Part shown: piece after piece, positions 8,199 through 16,923 of the stretch
How the letters are laid out: the number at the start of each line of letters is the position of its first letter
Position numbering within the stretch: position 1 is the first letter of the stretch
The notes under the pieces: generated by a model
The model's database searches: none
The model's input: the letters and a program-made list of their open reading frames with translations, nothing else
Told to the model about the DNA's origin: nothing
Source of the DNA: Christensenellaceae bacterium
GTDB taxonomy: Bacteria; Bacillota; Clostridia; Christensenellales; Aristaeellaceae
DNA: 64,000 nt
Assembly (NCBI GenBank): GCA_012837835.1
Contig: DUQK01000035.1
Coordinates: forward strand, 1 to 64,000
Direction of reading: 5' to 3'
Translations under genes and position numbers: made by a program

Positions 8199-9890
8199 TT
8201 ATAAATTTCGCACATCTTTAAGCGCATCAGTCCAAGAACTTGAAGACATATCAGATGGCGCAATATAGCTATGCATAGGGGATAGGCTGAACTTAAACAC
8301 TTTTGGGCTGTCGGGAATACAGTTGCGCTTAAATTGGGATGCGAAAAACCTTTTGTAAAAGGCATTTAGCATTGTGGAAACATATGCTTCATCATACTCA
8401 TCGCCAAAAGCAGTGTTTGCCAAGCTTAATATATCAAGCGGTTCTTTTTCATCTAAATGATGGTATAAGAAAAAATCATTTAATATATACGGTCCCAATA
8501 TTTCTTCTGTATATTGCTGTTCGGGCATAAGTTCAGGGCTTATGGGAGTGTTTAGTATATTTTTAAGTACATTTTTTAATTCAGTGTCTGAAGCTTCTGC
8601 TTTATATTCAATTGCAAGTCTTATAAGTGTTTTAGGTATGCCTGCGTTAACTCCGTACATGCTCATATGGTCTCCGCCGAATGTGGTAAAGCCAAGCGCT
8701 ATTTCGCTCATGTCGCTGGGACCTACCATTAGCCCGCCAACTTTATTAGATATATCAAGCAATATTTGAGTGCGCTCCCTAGCTTGAGCATTTTCAAACA
8801 CTACATCCTTTATATTGTGCTTGATTGTACTAAGGTGATTATTTATATCCTCTACTATGGACAGCTCGTTTAGGTTTATATCAAGCGCTGCGCATAGTTT
8901 TCTTGCGTTTTCTTGTGTTCTTTTGCTTGTGCCTTCGCCTATTAACATATATACATGAGCGTGGGTATTAGGCAAATTTAGTATTTTAAGCGTTCTTACT
9001 ATAATCAAAAGCGCCATGCTGCTGTCAAGCCCGCCGGATAATCCTAGCACCAAGTTTTTTATTCCGGTGTTTCGCATACGCGTTGCAAGTCCTTGTGCAG
9101 GTATTTCAATACAATCAAAAAGTTGCTGATGTCTATCACCAGTTAAAAAGGGAACTTTTGGGTTTGAGTAATACTCATACTCTTTGATGGATATAGGCTT
9201 GCTGTTGCTATTTACATAACAGTATGCATCATCAGCAAAAGGCTTTGAGCAGCCTAGCAGATTGCCGTTTTTTGCAACAGCGCAAATGCCCGCATGTACA
9301 GTATATGTGCTGCTTTCCGCTTTGCCTGCCTGCGCAAGTGCAATAATTTTATCTTTTGACAAATTGACTATATCGTTTTGTATATTAGCATAATCACCTG
9401 CAATGTAAGCTTTGTTTGAAGGCAGAAGTATAATATCCGCCTTATCATAACTATTCCCAACTGAAAATGTTCTTCCGTTGGGTAATTTATGAATTTCTTT
9501 GCTTACTGTTATGCCTTGCCATAGGGTTTCTTTAGAAAAATCATAAAAGGGATAAGCGCTATTTTCAAGCGGAACCAAGTCTAATATTTTACCTTCATGC
9601 ATTACAGCCGCAACATCAAGAAGGCTATCGCAATCAAGCATTATAGGCATACCTACTATTACGTATTGATTTTTTACCTGCTTTGCAATAATATGCGCAG
9701 CCTTTTCACAGGCGTTAATAAGCGCAGGCTGTCTGTACATATGCCCGCAGGAAGCGGAAGATATGCAAAGCCTAGGGAATACTATTATATCAGCTTCGTT
9801 AAAGCGCATTATGCCGTTTATTATCTGCTTAGTGTTATATTCAACAGCAGCAGGCTTGCCTTTAGGCGAAACACAGGCAATATTAAGCAT
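8199..9890 (-). CDS. nadE: NAD synthetase with degenerate glutaminase domain
   Basis: Two-domain NAD synthetase (563 aa). The C-terminal part carries the ATP-pyrophosphatase motif LGLSGGLDSS (282-291) and would amidate deamido-NAD. The N-terminal nitrilase-fold domain normally frees ammonia from glutamine using Glu-Lys-Cys. Here the three family positions read FPRL (Arg40 for Glu), VPLE (Leu108 for Lys) and VGNSYD (Ser147 about where Cys belongs). The glutaminase is therefore probably dead and the enzyme ammonia-dependent. The ATG at 9890 starts two bases after the stop of the ABC permease; upstream in-frame codons overlap that gene and are rejected. It shares the leftward operon with the ABC pair. 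Confidence 0.85.
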   Translation of the reverse strand: MLNIACVSPKGKPAAVEYNTKQIINGIMRFNEADIIVFPRLCISSASCGHMYRQPALINACEKAAHIIAKQVKNQYVIVGMPIMLDCDSLLDVAAVMHEGKILDLVPLENSAYPFYDFSKETLWQGITVSKEIHKLPNGRTFSVGNSYDKADIILLPSNKAYIAGDYANIQNDIVNLSKDKIIALAQAGKAESSTYTVHAGICAVAKNGNLLGCSKPFADDAYCYVNSNSKPISIKEYEYYSNPKVPFLTGDRHQQLFDCIEIPAQGLATRMRNTGIKNLVLGLSGGLDSSMALLIIVRTLKILNLPNTHAHVYMLIGEGTSKRTQENARKLCAALDINLNELSIVEDINNHLSTIKHNIKDVVFENAQARERTQILLDISNKVGGLMVGPSDMSEIALGFTTFGGDHMSMYGVNAGIPKTLIRLAIEYKAEASDTELKNVLKNILNTPISPELMPEQQYTEEILGPYILNDFFLYHHLDEKEPLDILSLANTAFGDEYDEAYVSTMLNAFYKRFFASQFKRNCIPDSPKVFKFSLSPMHSYIAPSDMSSSSWTDALKDVRNL

Positions 9891-9891
9891 A

Positions 9892-10680
9892 CTATATTCG
9901 CAGATCTTTTGTGGCATAGCGAAGCGTACCCAATAGCAGAGAAGCTGCTGTAATAAGCCCATAGTATTTAGCGAAATACATATCGAAAGCGCCCTTTGTT
10001 ACTATTTTTGCGGGTTCAGTAAAATAAATAGGCGTAATGTACTTGAAAATATCTTTCCCAACATCAAGGTTTATAAGCAGGTTAAGCACGTACAGCGTAA
10101 GCGCTATGCCTACGCCAACGCCTGTTGCCTCGTGAGAAATAAACGCGGATATAGAAAAACAAATGCTGCCTACACACACGAAAAGTATGAGAAGTGAAAG
10201 CTGTATTTTTATAAACAGCATCATATCCCAAGGCTGATTTAGCATAACAAAACTAATATATGTGCCTGCCGTATTTATTATGATAAACACTACCAACTGT
10301 ATAATAAGAGCAAACCATTTTTGAATTATAACGGAAAGCCGGCTTATAGGATGGGGGAATAAGAACTCCGCAGTATGCCTGCCTTCCTCTTTTGATAGCA
10401 TGGATATACCCATCACACAGGAAAATGAACAACCAATCAGCAGCAATACGTTTCCTGCCTCGAGCGAGTAAAAGTTTAGAAGTTCACCCATGTCCAGCTT
10501 ATCCATAGCAAAAGCCTGCGCTAAAGGTCCAAGACCTGCAATAAGCTTTTCTACCATTTTCATTTGATTTTGTACCTTTGGCTGCACGCTCATTATAAGT
10601 ATTAGCAGTATGCAGCTTGAAAGGCTGGTGATTAAGCTTGCTTTTTTACCTTGTTTTAATTCATGAAAAAATATAGTCAT
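9892..10680 (-). CDS. ABC-2 type exporter permease
   Basis: Membrane protein of 262 aa with about six hydrophobic segments, starting MTIFFHELKQGKKASLI, with a topology typical of ABC-2 permeases (long first loop, EEGRHTAEFLFPHPISRLSV after the second helix). The ATG at 10680 has an AGAGGA site and follows the ATPase stop with one base between. With the ATPase it forms a one-permease exporter; the substrate is not evident. Related systems export lipids, antibiotics or peptides. Confidence 0.8.
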   Translation of the reverse strand: MTIFFHELKQGKKASLITSLSSCILLILIMSVQPKVQNQMKMVEKLIAGLGPLAQAFAMDKLDMGELLNFYSLEAGNVLLLIGCSFSCVMGISMLSKEEGRHTAEFLFPHPISRLSVIIQKWFALIIQLVVFIIINTAGTYISFVMLNQPWDMMLFIKIQLSLLILFVCVGSICFSISAFISHEATGVGVGIALTLYVLNLLINLDVGKDIFKYITPIYFTEPAKIVTKGAFDMYFAKYYGLITAASLLLGTLRYATKDLRI

Positions 10681-10681
10681 T

Positions 10682-11569
10682 TTATTGTCCTCTTTCATAT
10701 ACGTGGAGAAATATCTCCTCAAGGCTGGGTTCAGTTATAATTATATCGCTATAAGGAAGCTGGTTAATTCTTGCAAGCAAGTCATGCATATCGCCCTGAT
10801 ATAGTATGCTGCTTTCGCTTGAGTGTATATCTACCTTTAATACGCCAGAGAAATTTATTATATCCTGCGTGAGTTCATTTATGCCTCGCAGCGTGATGCG
10901 CCTTGCGGTATTTTCGCCGAGCCTTGACACGCTGTCGCTCACCAGTATGCGCCCATCTCTAATTATGGCGGCGTGGCTACAGTGCTGCTGTACCTCGCTT
11001 AATACATGTGATGATATAAATATAGTTGTTCCTTGGCGGTTGCGCTCATGGAGTATATCCCAAAACGCTCTTTGAACAAGAGGGTCAAGCCCGCTTGTGG
11101 GTTCATCAAGTATAAGTAGCTTTGGCTTGTGCTGCATTGCGGCAACTATTGCTACTTTTTTTTGGTTGCCGAAAGATAAATCTGCTACCGGTCTTGTTGG
11201 GTCAAGCCCTAGCCTGTCGCTCAGTACCCAGCTTTCCCTCTCGCAGTCCTTTCTGCGAAGGCGTGAAGACATGCGGAACACATCAAGCGCCCGCATACCT
11301 CTGTAGTAAGAAGCTTCGGAAGGCATATAACCTATTTGTTTAAGTACGCTGCGACTTTTTAAGGGAATGGTATTTCCAAGCACGCTTACATGGCCGGAGC
11401 TAGGTCTAATAAGCCCAAGAAGCGTCCTAATAAATGTGGATTTGCCCGCCCCGTTAGGACCTATAAAACCGAATATCTGCCCGGGGAGAACTTCAAGGCT
11501 TACGTTTTCTATGCCTCTAGCTCTGCCGTAGCGTTTTGTAAGGTTTTCAGTTGATATTGCTGTTTCCAT
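10682..11569 (-). CDS. ABC exporter ATP-binding protein
   Basis: ATPase of 295 aa in the NatA/CcmA-like branch. Seen: Walker A GPNGAGKST (near residue 40), an unusual signature LSFGNQKKV instead of LSGGQ, Walker B LLILDEPTSGLDP, and the H-loop ISSHVLSEV. A C-terminal extension of about 85 residues is typical of this branch. The start METAISTENL at 11569 is chosen because GGAGGCGGAG lies just upstream; the longer in-frame start does not have a site. First gene of the operon ABC ATPase-permease-nadE. Confidence 0.85.
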   Translation of the reverse strand: METAISTENLTKRYGRARGIENVSLEVLPGQIFGFIGPNGAGKSTFIRTLLGLIRPSSGHVSVLGNTIPLKSRSVLKQIGYMPSEASYYRGMRALDVFRMSSRLRRKDCERESWVLSDRLGLDPTRPVADLSFGNQKKVAIVAAMQHKPKLLILDEPTSGLDPLVQRAFWDILHERNRQGTTIFISSHVLSEVQQHCSHAAIIRDGRILVSDSVSRLGENTARRITLRGINELTQDIINFSGVLKVDIHSSESSILYQGDMHDLLARINQLPYSDIIITEPSLEEIFLHVYERGQ

Positions 11570-11653
11570 AGCTCCGCCTCCTTGGTTTGCCAAAAACCCC
11601 TATATATTATAGCATATTAATCGCTCTGCAAGAAAATATTAACAGTATAAGCA

Positions 11654-11680
11654 CAAAAAAACCACATTGCTGTGGTTTTT
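11654..11680 (-). terminator. Terminator after the zinc-ribbon gene
   Basis: On the minus strand CCACA-GCAA-TGTGG is followed by seven T. It is 15 bases after the stop of the zinc-ribbon gene. Confidence 0.85.
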
Positions 11681-11694
11681 GGAATTTTCGCCGT

Positions 11695-11979
11695 TTATTG
11701 CCTTTGGGCTTCCTGTATTGCTGCGAAACATTCGCTGCAGTATACCGGGCGATCATCCTTAGGCAGGAAAGGTACTTGAGTTTCCTTACCACATTCGGCG
11801 CAAATTACATCGTGCATTTCACGCCTGGCGTTGCGTGCGCGCTTGTTGTTTTGGCGGCATGTTTTGCAACGTAAAGGCTCATTTTGAAAGCCTTTTTCTT
11901 CGTAGAATTCCTGCTCGCCTGCGGTGAACACAAATTCCTGTCCACAGTCCTTGCAAACAAGCGTCTTGTCTTGATACAT
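11695..11979 (-). CDS. Small zinc-ribbon protein
   Basis: A 94-aa protein with four paired cysteine knuckles: CKDC near residue 9, CKTC near 38, CAEC near 60 and CSEC near 81, suggesting two zinc ribbons. The segment QEFVFTAGEQEFYEEKGF between the first knuckles is typical of the clostridial zinc-ribbon family often annotated as probable zinc-binding protein. The start MYQDKTLVC (11979) follows AGGGGG; a longer in-frame reading runs back through the structured RNA and is rejected. Role unknown; nucleic-acid binding is plausible. Confidence 0.75.
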   Translation of the reverse strand: MYQDKTLVCKDCGQEFVFTAGEQEFYEEKGFQNEPLRCKTCRQNNKRARNARREMHDVICAECGKETQVPFLPKDDRPVYCSECFAAIQEAQRQ

Positions 11980-12002
11980 GGTCTTTATTAACCCCCTAAT
12001 GG

Positions 12003-12211
12003 TATAATGGCAAAATTCCTTGCTGACACTGGTCTTTGCCCCCACACTCGCCTGCTGGGAATTAGCAGAGCGTTGCTCCACGCCTTCCTCTCGATTGCTC
12101 GGCAGGTCTTACACCTAGATCGCACCATGCTCACGGAATCTATCTCCGCTTACGTGGACCGTTTCGCCTGCGACTGGCATCGGTTTTCAACCACAGACCA
12201 AGGATTAAGCC
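12003..12211 (-). ncRNA. Probable structured RNA, family not recognised
   Basis: About 205 bases, clearly GC-richer than its flanks, with a promoter placed to start it at about 12211. Its ends pair: plus-strand 12195-12206 (AGACCAAGGATT) with 12014-12035 (AATTCCTT and TGGTCT). Inside, several hairpins are seen on the minus strand: GGTTGAAAACC, CGGA-GATAGA-TTCCG, AGGT-GTAAG-ACCT inside CGAT..ATCG, GCGT-GGAGCA-ACGC and CTGC-TAATTCCCA-GCAG. No U-tailed terminator is visible at its 3' end, so it may run on into the zinc-ribbon mRNA. I do not see RNase P, SRP or tmRNA signatures. A raiA-type or 6S-like RNA is a candidate to test. Confidence 0.55.
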
Positions 12212-12217
12212 GTAGAG

Positions 12218-12246
12218 ATTATAAAACGAAATTGAAAAAATAGCAA
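12218..12246 (-). promoter_or_regulatory. Promoter of the structured RNA
   Basis: Leftward TTGCTA (12246-12241), 17-base spacer, TATAAT (12223-12218). Predicted start about seven bases on, just before the closing stem of the RNA. Confidence 0.7.
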
Positions 12247-12261
12247 GAAAACAGAGAAATT

Positions 12262-12297
12262 CAATTAAAAACCGCTGTTTGTAATGTTTATAGCGGT
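12262..12297 (-). terminator. Terminator after the GNAT gene
   Basis: ACCGCT (12297-12292) pairs with AGCGGT (12276-12271) on the minus strand and is followed by TTTTAATT. Confidence 0.75.
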
Positions 12298-12309
12298 GAA
12301 AATTTTATG

Positions 12310-12828
12310 TTATAGTGTCTTTTCATAAAGGTGGTAGTATGTAAGACCCGTATCTGCATAGTAAATTTCAATTGTATCTATAAAATCATAGCCGATTGAG
12401 GGGTAAAACCTTTCAGCTGGCAGGTTTCCGCAGAGTACATCAAGGCGTATAGCCTTGTAGCCTAGTTTTTTTGCGTGGTTTTCTAAATGTGTTAGCATTT
12501 TTGAACCTATGCCATGCTTTAAGTATTCGGGATTTACGCCAAGTGCATGCAGCATAAGGCATTCATCAAGCTTAGCGCCGCTTTTCCATTCAACGTCTTT
12601 ATATTCCTTGTTATAATTGCCATCAAGTATTGCTACCGCAAGTATTGTATCCCCATCCATAGCAACGTGCATACACTCAGTGTCGATAGCTTTTCTTATC
12701 ATTTCTTCGTCCGGGTATATGCCTTTTTTCCAGCCGGGGGAATATTCGGCATAGTTTAAATATTCTATCATCTTATCGTAAAAGGCATTTATCTTTTCAA
12801 ATGAAAGCCCTGTATTTACAAAACGCAT
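12310..12828 (-). CDS. GNAT-family N-acetyltransferase
   Basis: 172-aa GCN5-related acetyltransferase. The acetyl-CoA loop reads LGVNPEYLKHGIGSKML (about residues 95-111), a Q/RxxGxG/A variant, followed by KLGYKAIRLDVLCGNLPAERFYPSIGYDF, where the last motif is the family beta-bulge and GF/Y pair. The ATG has an AGGAGGG site. It stands alone between a tRNA terminator and its own terminator. Acceptor substrate unknown (amine or protein N-terminus). Confidence 0.8.
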   Translation of the reverse strand: MRFVNTGLSFEKINAFYDKMIEYLNYAEYSPGWKKGIYPDEEMIRKAIDTECMHVAMDGDTILAVAILDGNYNKEYKDVEWKSGAKLDECLMLHALGVNPEYLKHGIGSKMLTHLENHAKKLGYKAIRLDVLCGNLPAERFYPSIGYDFIDTIEIYYADTGLTYYHLYEKTL

Positions 12829-12838
12829 AAACCCTCCT

Positions 12839-12860
12839 AAAAAAATACCGCATAAGCGGT
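12839..12860 (-). terminator. Terminator of tRNA-Arg
   Basis: ACCGC-TTAT-GCGGT followed by A and seven T on the minus strand, five bases past the tRNA CCA end. Confidence 0.8.
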
Positions 12861-12864
12861 TATA

Positions 12865-12940
12865 TGGTACTCCCGGTGCGATTCGAACGCACGACCCCTC
12901 GCTTAGGAGGCGAGTGCTCTATCCCCTGAGCTACGGAAGC
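12865..12940 (-). tRNA. tRNA-Arg (anticodon CCT)
   Basis: 76-base cloverleaf on the minus strand with encoded CCA. Acceptor GCTTCCG pairs with CGGGAGT (two G-U pairs), D arm GCTC..GAGC, anticodon stem CTCGC/GCGAG with loop CTCCTAA (anticodon CCT), T arm GTGCG-TTCGAAT-CGCAC. It reads AGG codons. Confidence 0.97.
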
Positions 12941-12964
12941 GCAAGAGCTTTAAGCTCGGAAGCC

Positions 12965-12993
12965 ATTTTATCACTAGTTTCAGTTTAGCGCAA
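12965..12993 (-). promoter_or_regulatory. Promoter of tRNA-Arg
   Basis: Leftward TTGCGC (12993-12988), 17-base spacer, TAAAAT (12970-12965), 25 bases upstream of the mature 5' end. Confidence 0.6.
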
Positions 12994-13030
12994 GGAGAGT
13001 ATAGGATTTCCTTTTTAAATGTTTCTCTCA

Positions 13031-13060
13031 TTGCAAAATCCTGCATTTATCGTGTACAAT
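13031..13060 (+). promoter_or_regulatory. Promoter of the GH65-DUF1847-dagK-prfC run
   Basis: TTGCAA (13031-13036), 18-base spacer, TACAAT (13055-13060), about 48 bases upstream of the GTG start. Confidence 0.55.
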
Positions 13061-13108
13061 AATACTATCAATATTCGTGATGGCAATTAAAGACTGGAGG
13101 GACGGATA

Positions 13109-15370
13109 GTGAGAAGTATTTTAGTTAAGGAATATTTGCCTTCAAAAAATGGTTGGGAGGAAAGCATTTTCCATACTGCTAACGGATATCTAGGAATACG
13201 TTCCTGCTCTGAAGAGGGAGTGGGCGATGACGTATTTAGTGTACTAGGGGGCTATATAAACGGTTTTTATGATATTAAGGATATATCCTATGGTGAAAAG
13301 CTCTACGGTTTTCCGGAAACTGCGCAGACAACGGTAAATATTACCGATGTTCAGGGCGTAAAGCTTTTTATAGGAGATGAAGAATATTCGCTTTCAAGCG
13401 GAAAAATACTTAAATATGAGCATGAGCTCTTTATGGACAGGGGGTATCAGGAAAAACGTATATTATGGCGCTCTCCTTCGGGGAAGGAAGTATATATATG
13501 CGTATGCCGCATGGCATCTCTTGTGCAAAAACATCTGTTTATATTGAACTATAAAGTAGTACCCGTTAATTTTTCCGGCAAAGTAACTATAAAATCTAGT
13601 GTTGTTGGCGATGTCGAAAACTTTGCATCTGCTGATGATCCTAGGCTCGCTGGCGAAGCGCAAAGCTATCTTGTGGTAGACGAGGCGGACTTTGTGGACG
13701 ATGGTATTTCCCTAATGCTGTCTTCAACAAAACGCTCGAAGCTACAGCTTTACTGCGCAGTAAAGCATAGATATTCAAAAGCTTTTGATGTGGAATACAA
13801 AAAAGAAGGTAATGTACTTACAACCGTTTTTACCGCTTCTGCTAAACAGGATAAGGCGGTATTTATATGTAAATACTGCGTATTTGTTGATTCTAGGCGT
13901 AATGATAATCCCAAGGAAAAATCCCTTGAAATTGTAAAGGAAGCATTCTTGCATCCTATTGAATGCTTTATGAACAAACAGCAGAAGTATCTTGAAAAGT
14001 TTTGGGATACGAGCAGGGTAATTGTAGAAGGTAAAAAGCTTCAACGCAGTATGGATTATGGCTTGTACAGCCTTTTGTGCTCAGTAGGGCGGGACGGCAT
14101 AAGCAGCGTATGTGCAAAGGGTCTATCTGGCGAAGGTTATGAAGGGCATTATTTTTGGGATACGGAGATATATATATTTCCCTTCTTCCTGCTTACAAAC
14201 CCTGAAATTGCAAAAGAGCTGCTTATGTACCGCTACAACATACTGCCAAAGGCAAGGGAACATGCCCGCATAATGGGGCATGACAGCGGCGCGCTTTACG
14301 CATGGCGCTCAATAACAGGCAGCGAATGCAGTGCATACTATCCATCGGGCAGCGCGCAGTACCATTTAACAGGCGATGTTTCCCATGCTTTTGTACAGTA
14401 TTACCTTGCAACGGGCAATATTGAGTTTATGCAGAAATATGGCGCTGAGGTACTTATAGAAACTGCTAGGTTATGGATGGATGTCAGCCATGAAAAGGAC
14501 GGCAATTTCTATATAGACAGCGTTACAGGTCCTGATGAGTACACCTGCATAGTGGATAACAACTATTATACTAACTGTGTTGCAAAGGAAAATCTGTACT
14601 GGGCGTATAAGATAATGGAAATATTATCTGAAAAGGATTTGGATAAGGATATTATAAAAATGCTAAAAATAAGCGATAAAGAACTAAAATCGTTTAAAAA
14701 GGCGTCGGATAAGATGTACCTCGGTTATGATGAAAAGCTGGGAATAACCCCGCAGGATGATAGTTTCCTTTCTAAGGCGAAGATTGATTTAAGCTCCATA
14801 CCTGAGGATAAATTTCCTCTGTTGCTTAACTATCACCCTCTGTGGCTTTACAGGCATCAAGTATGCAAACAGGCAGATGTGGTTCTGGCGCACAGCATGT
14901 TTGAAGATTATACTGATAAAAAAACTATGGAAAAAAGCTTCTTATATTATGAGAAGATTACCACGCATGATTCTTCACTCTCAAGCTGTGCTCACAGCGT
15001 GTTAGCCTCAAAAATAGGGGATATGAAAAAGGCGCTTTCATATATGGAAAGCTCCGCCCTTATAGACCTTGAGGACACCCATAACAACACTAGAGATGGT
15101 ATACATACCGCTAATATGGGTGGGTTCTACAACTGCATAGTGCAGGGCTTTGCCGGACTTCGCATAAAAGAAGAGGGGCTGTATTTAAACCCGCAGCTTC
15201 CGCCAAAGTGGGATGGCTACTCTTTCAGCCTGTATTTCCAAGAGAGGCTTGTTTCAGTTAAGATGACCAAAAAGCATGTAACACTAAGACTGCTGGATGG
15301 TGAACCTATTAATCTTTTCCTATTTGGAGATAAAATCAAGTTAAAAGACAAAGAACGTATTTCATTATAA
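13109..15370 (+). CDS. Glycoside hydrolase family 65 disaccharide phosphorylase
   Basis: 753-aa cytoplasmic enzyme of GH65, which splits alpha-glucosides such as maltose, trehalose, kojibiose or nigerose with phosphate to beta-glucose 1-phosphate. N-terminal super-sandwich domain begins with HTANGYLGIRS; the (alpha/alpha)6 barrel carries GHYFWDTEI and GPDEYT..DNNYYTN, where Glu477 is the expected general acid. The GTG start has GGAGGG upstream. Length fits the family. Specificity cannot be told from motifs. It heads a run with DUF1847, a lipid kinase and prfC, closely spaced. Confidence 0.88.
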   Translation: MRSILVKEYLPSKNGWEESIFHTANGYLGIRSCSEEGVGDDVFSVLGGYINGFYDIKDISYGEKLYGFPETAQTTVNITDVQGVKLFIGDEEYSLSSGKILKYEHELFMDRGYQEKRILWRSPSGKEVYICVCRMASLVQKHLFILNYKVVPVNFSGKVTIKSSVVGDVENFASADDPRLAGEAQSYLVVDEADFVDDGISLMLSSTKRSKLQLYCAVKHRYSKAFDVEYKKEGNVLTTVFTASAKQDKAVFICKYCVFVDSRRNDNPKEKSLEIVKEAFLHPIECFMNKQQKYLEKFWDTSRVIVEGKKLQRSMDYGLYSLLCSVGRDGISSVCAKGLSGEGYEGHYFWDTEIYIFPFFLLTNPEIAKELLMYRYNILPKAREHARIMGHDSGALYAWRSITGSECSAYYPSGSAQYHLTGDVSHAFVQYYLATGNIEFMQKYGAEVLIETARLWMDVSHEKDGNFYIDSVTGPDEYTCIVDNNYYTNCVAKENLYWAYKIMEILSEKDLDKDIIKMLKISDKELKSFKKASDKMYLGYDEKLGITPQDDSFLSKAKIDLSSIPEDKFPLLLNYHPLWLYRHQVCKQADVVLAHSMFEDYTDKKTMEKSFLYYEKITTHDSSLSSCAHSVLASKIGDMKKALSYMESSALIDLEDTHNNTRDGIHTANMGGFYNCIVQGFAGLRIKEEGLYLNPQLPPKWDGYSFSLYFQERLVSVKMTKKHVTLRLLDGEPINLFLFGDKIKLKDKERISL

Positions 15371-15382
15371 GGAGAAGTGTAT

Positions 15383-16000
15383 ATGCATTGCGATTCATGC
15401 GCCAATGAGCGTTGCAAAAAAACAGAAGGTATAATTCCTAAATATTGCCCTATGCAGTATGAGGAGCTAGTAAAAGAAGCTAATGAGATATTACAGCAAG
15501 AAGAAAACGCTAAGTTCTTTAAAGCCGCTGCACAGATTGAAGCTGAGGGTTATGGCAGATGGCCTAGGATAAGGGAGATTGCAGAATTTTGTAAAAAACT
15601 GGGCTATACAAGGATAGGTCTTGGCTTTTGTACGGGGCTTAAAAAAGAAGCGCAAACATTCTGTAAAATAATGAAAGAGTACTATGGCATAGAAGTAGTA
15701 TCCGTCATGTGTAAGATGGGAGCTACCCAAAAGGAAGCCTTTGGCATAACGGATAGTGAAAAAGTGCGCTCCGGTACTGTTGAAATGAGCTGCAATCCTG
15801 TTGGTCAAGCACTATATCTTAACAAACAGGGAACGCCGCTAAATGTATCGCTTGGGCTGTGTGTTGGGCATGATGCGCTTTTCAATAAATATTCAGATGC
15901 CTTTGTCGTTGTTATGGCAGTTAAGGATAGGGCGCTTGCCAATAACCCTATGGGAGTACTCTATACTGAAAGATATTGCGCGCGTATGCTTAAGGATTAG
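15383..16000 (+). CDS. DUF1847 metal-binding protein
   Basis: 205 aa. An N-terminal cysteine motif CDSCANERCKK and CPM suggests metal or iron-sulfur binding. Further conserved pieces: RIREIAEFCKKLGYTRIGLGFCTGL, SVMCKMG and MSCNPVGQA, with many cysteines, as in DUF1847. The ATG at 15383 has GGAGAAG at a good distance; the in-frame GTG two codons before is less likely. Function unknown; the family is common in anaerobes. Confidence 0.8.
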   Translation: MHCDSCANERCKKTEGIIPKYCPMQYEELVKEANEILQQEENAKFFKAAAQIEAEGYGRWPRIREIAEFCKKLGYTRIGLGFCTGLKKEAQTFCKIMKEYYGIEVVSVMCKMGATQKEAFGITDSEKVRSGTVEMSCNPVGQALYLNKQGTPLNVSLGLCVGHDALFNKYSDAFVVVMAVKDRALANNPMGVLYTERYCARMLKD

Positions 16001-16008
16001 GAGATAAA

Positions 16009-16908
16009 TTGCGATACTATTTTATTATAAACCCTGCAGCCGGTATGCAGGATAGCAGGGAAGATATATCCGCAATAGTAAAAGAAAAGCTGGGCGATGA
16101 AGCAACAATATATGTAACCACAAAGCCGCATGATGCGACCAACTATGTAAGACGTATATGCGAAAATGAATCTGGCAAAAAACGCTTCTGGGCTTGCGGG
16201 GGCGATGGTACCTTAAACGAGGTATTAAACGGCATGGCGGATTTTGAGGGAGTACAGCTTGCTGCATGGCCCTGCGGAAGCGGGAATGACTATATAAAGT
16301 ACTACGGTTCAGCTGATAAGTTTTTGAGCTTAGACAAGCAGCTTACAGGCGAAATAAAAAAAGTGGATATACTCCTTGTAAACAATAGATATGCTATAAA
16401 TGAAATAAACTTCGGTTTTGATTCTGTAGCTGCTAAGTTTATGCAAAAGGTGAAGCGTATGCCTGTAATAGGCGGCAGGAATGCGTATATTACAGGCGTA
16501 CTATATGCGCTTATAAATGCAGTAAATAATGAATGCTATGTATCGGCAGGGGATGAAGAACTTAACCCGGGCGGAAGAATGCTTTTATGCACCGCTATGT
16601 GCGGTCAATATATAGGCGGTCAATTTCGCTGCGCTCCTTTCAGCAAGGTTGATGACGGGCTTATAGACCTATGCCTTGTAAAGCCAATACCTAGGTACAA
16701 ACTGCTTTCACTGCTTAAAAAATATGAGGACGGCAGCTATCTTACAGATAAAGCCCTATCAGCTTATCTGAGCTATAGGCAGGTTGAAAGTCTTAGTTTT
16801 TCTGCACCGGAGGGCTGGCATATCACCCTTGATGGGGAGAGTATGGATATTAGCAGCGGCACAATCAGCATAGTGCCGCAAAAAATTGATTTCGTAGTTC
16901 CACAATAA
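16009..16908 (+). CDS. Diacylglycerol/lipid kinase family protein
   Basis: 299-aa DagK/YegS-type lipid kinase. Seen: YYFIINPAAG at the start, the nucleotide-binding FWACGGDGTLNEVLNG (about residues 62-77) and AAWPCGSGNDY. The C-terminal half is the beta-sandwich substrate domain. It would phosphorylate diacylglycerol or a related lipid at the membrane. The start is TTG at 16009 with AGGAG overlapping the DUF1847 stop. Confidence 0.87.
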   Translation: MRYYFIINPAAGMQDSREDISAIVKEKLGDEATIYVTTKPHDATNYVRRICENESGKKRFWACGGDGTLNEVLNGMADFEGVQLAAWPCGSGNDYIKYYGSADKFLSLDKQLTGEIKKVDILLVNNRYAINEINFGFDSVAAKFMQKVKRMPVIGGRNAYITGVLYALINAVNNECYVSAGDEELNPGGRMLLCTAMCGQYIGGQFRCAPFSKVDDGLIDLCLVKPIPRYKLLSLLKKYEDGSYLTDKALSAYLSYRQVESLSFSAPEGWHITLDGESMDISSGTISIVPQKIDFVVPQ

Positions 16909-16923
16909 TAACTAAGGAGCCTT

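Noticed and set aside
11980..12081. N-terminal extension of the zinc-ribbon protein
   Set aside because: It would translate part of the structured RNA; the downstream ATG has AGGGGG and begins at the conserved MYQDKTLVC.
12007..12243. Plus-strand 78-codon reading frame over the structured RNA
   Set aside because: No ribosome binding site, and the GC-rich stretch is better explained by pairing and a minus-strand promoter.
12865..12940. tRNA-Arg as the attachment site of the 19-30 kb island
   Set aside because: It is over 6 kb from the island edge, is intact, and no partial copy of its 3' end was seen near either repeat.
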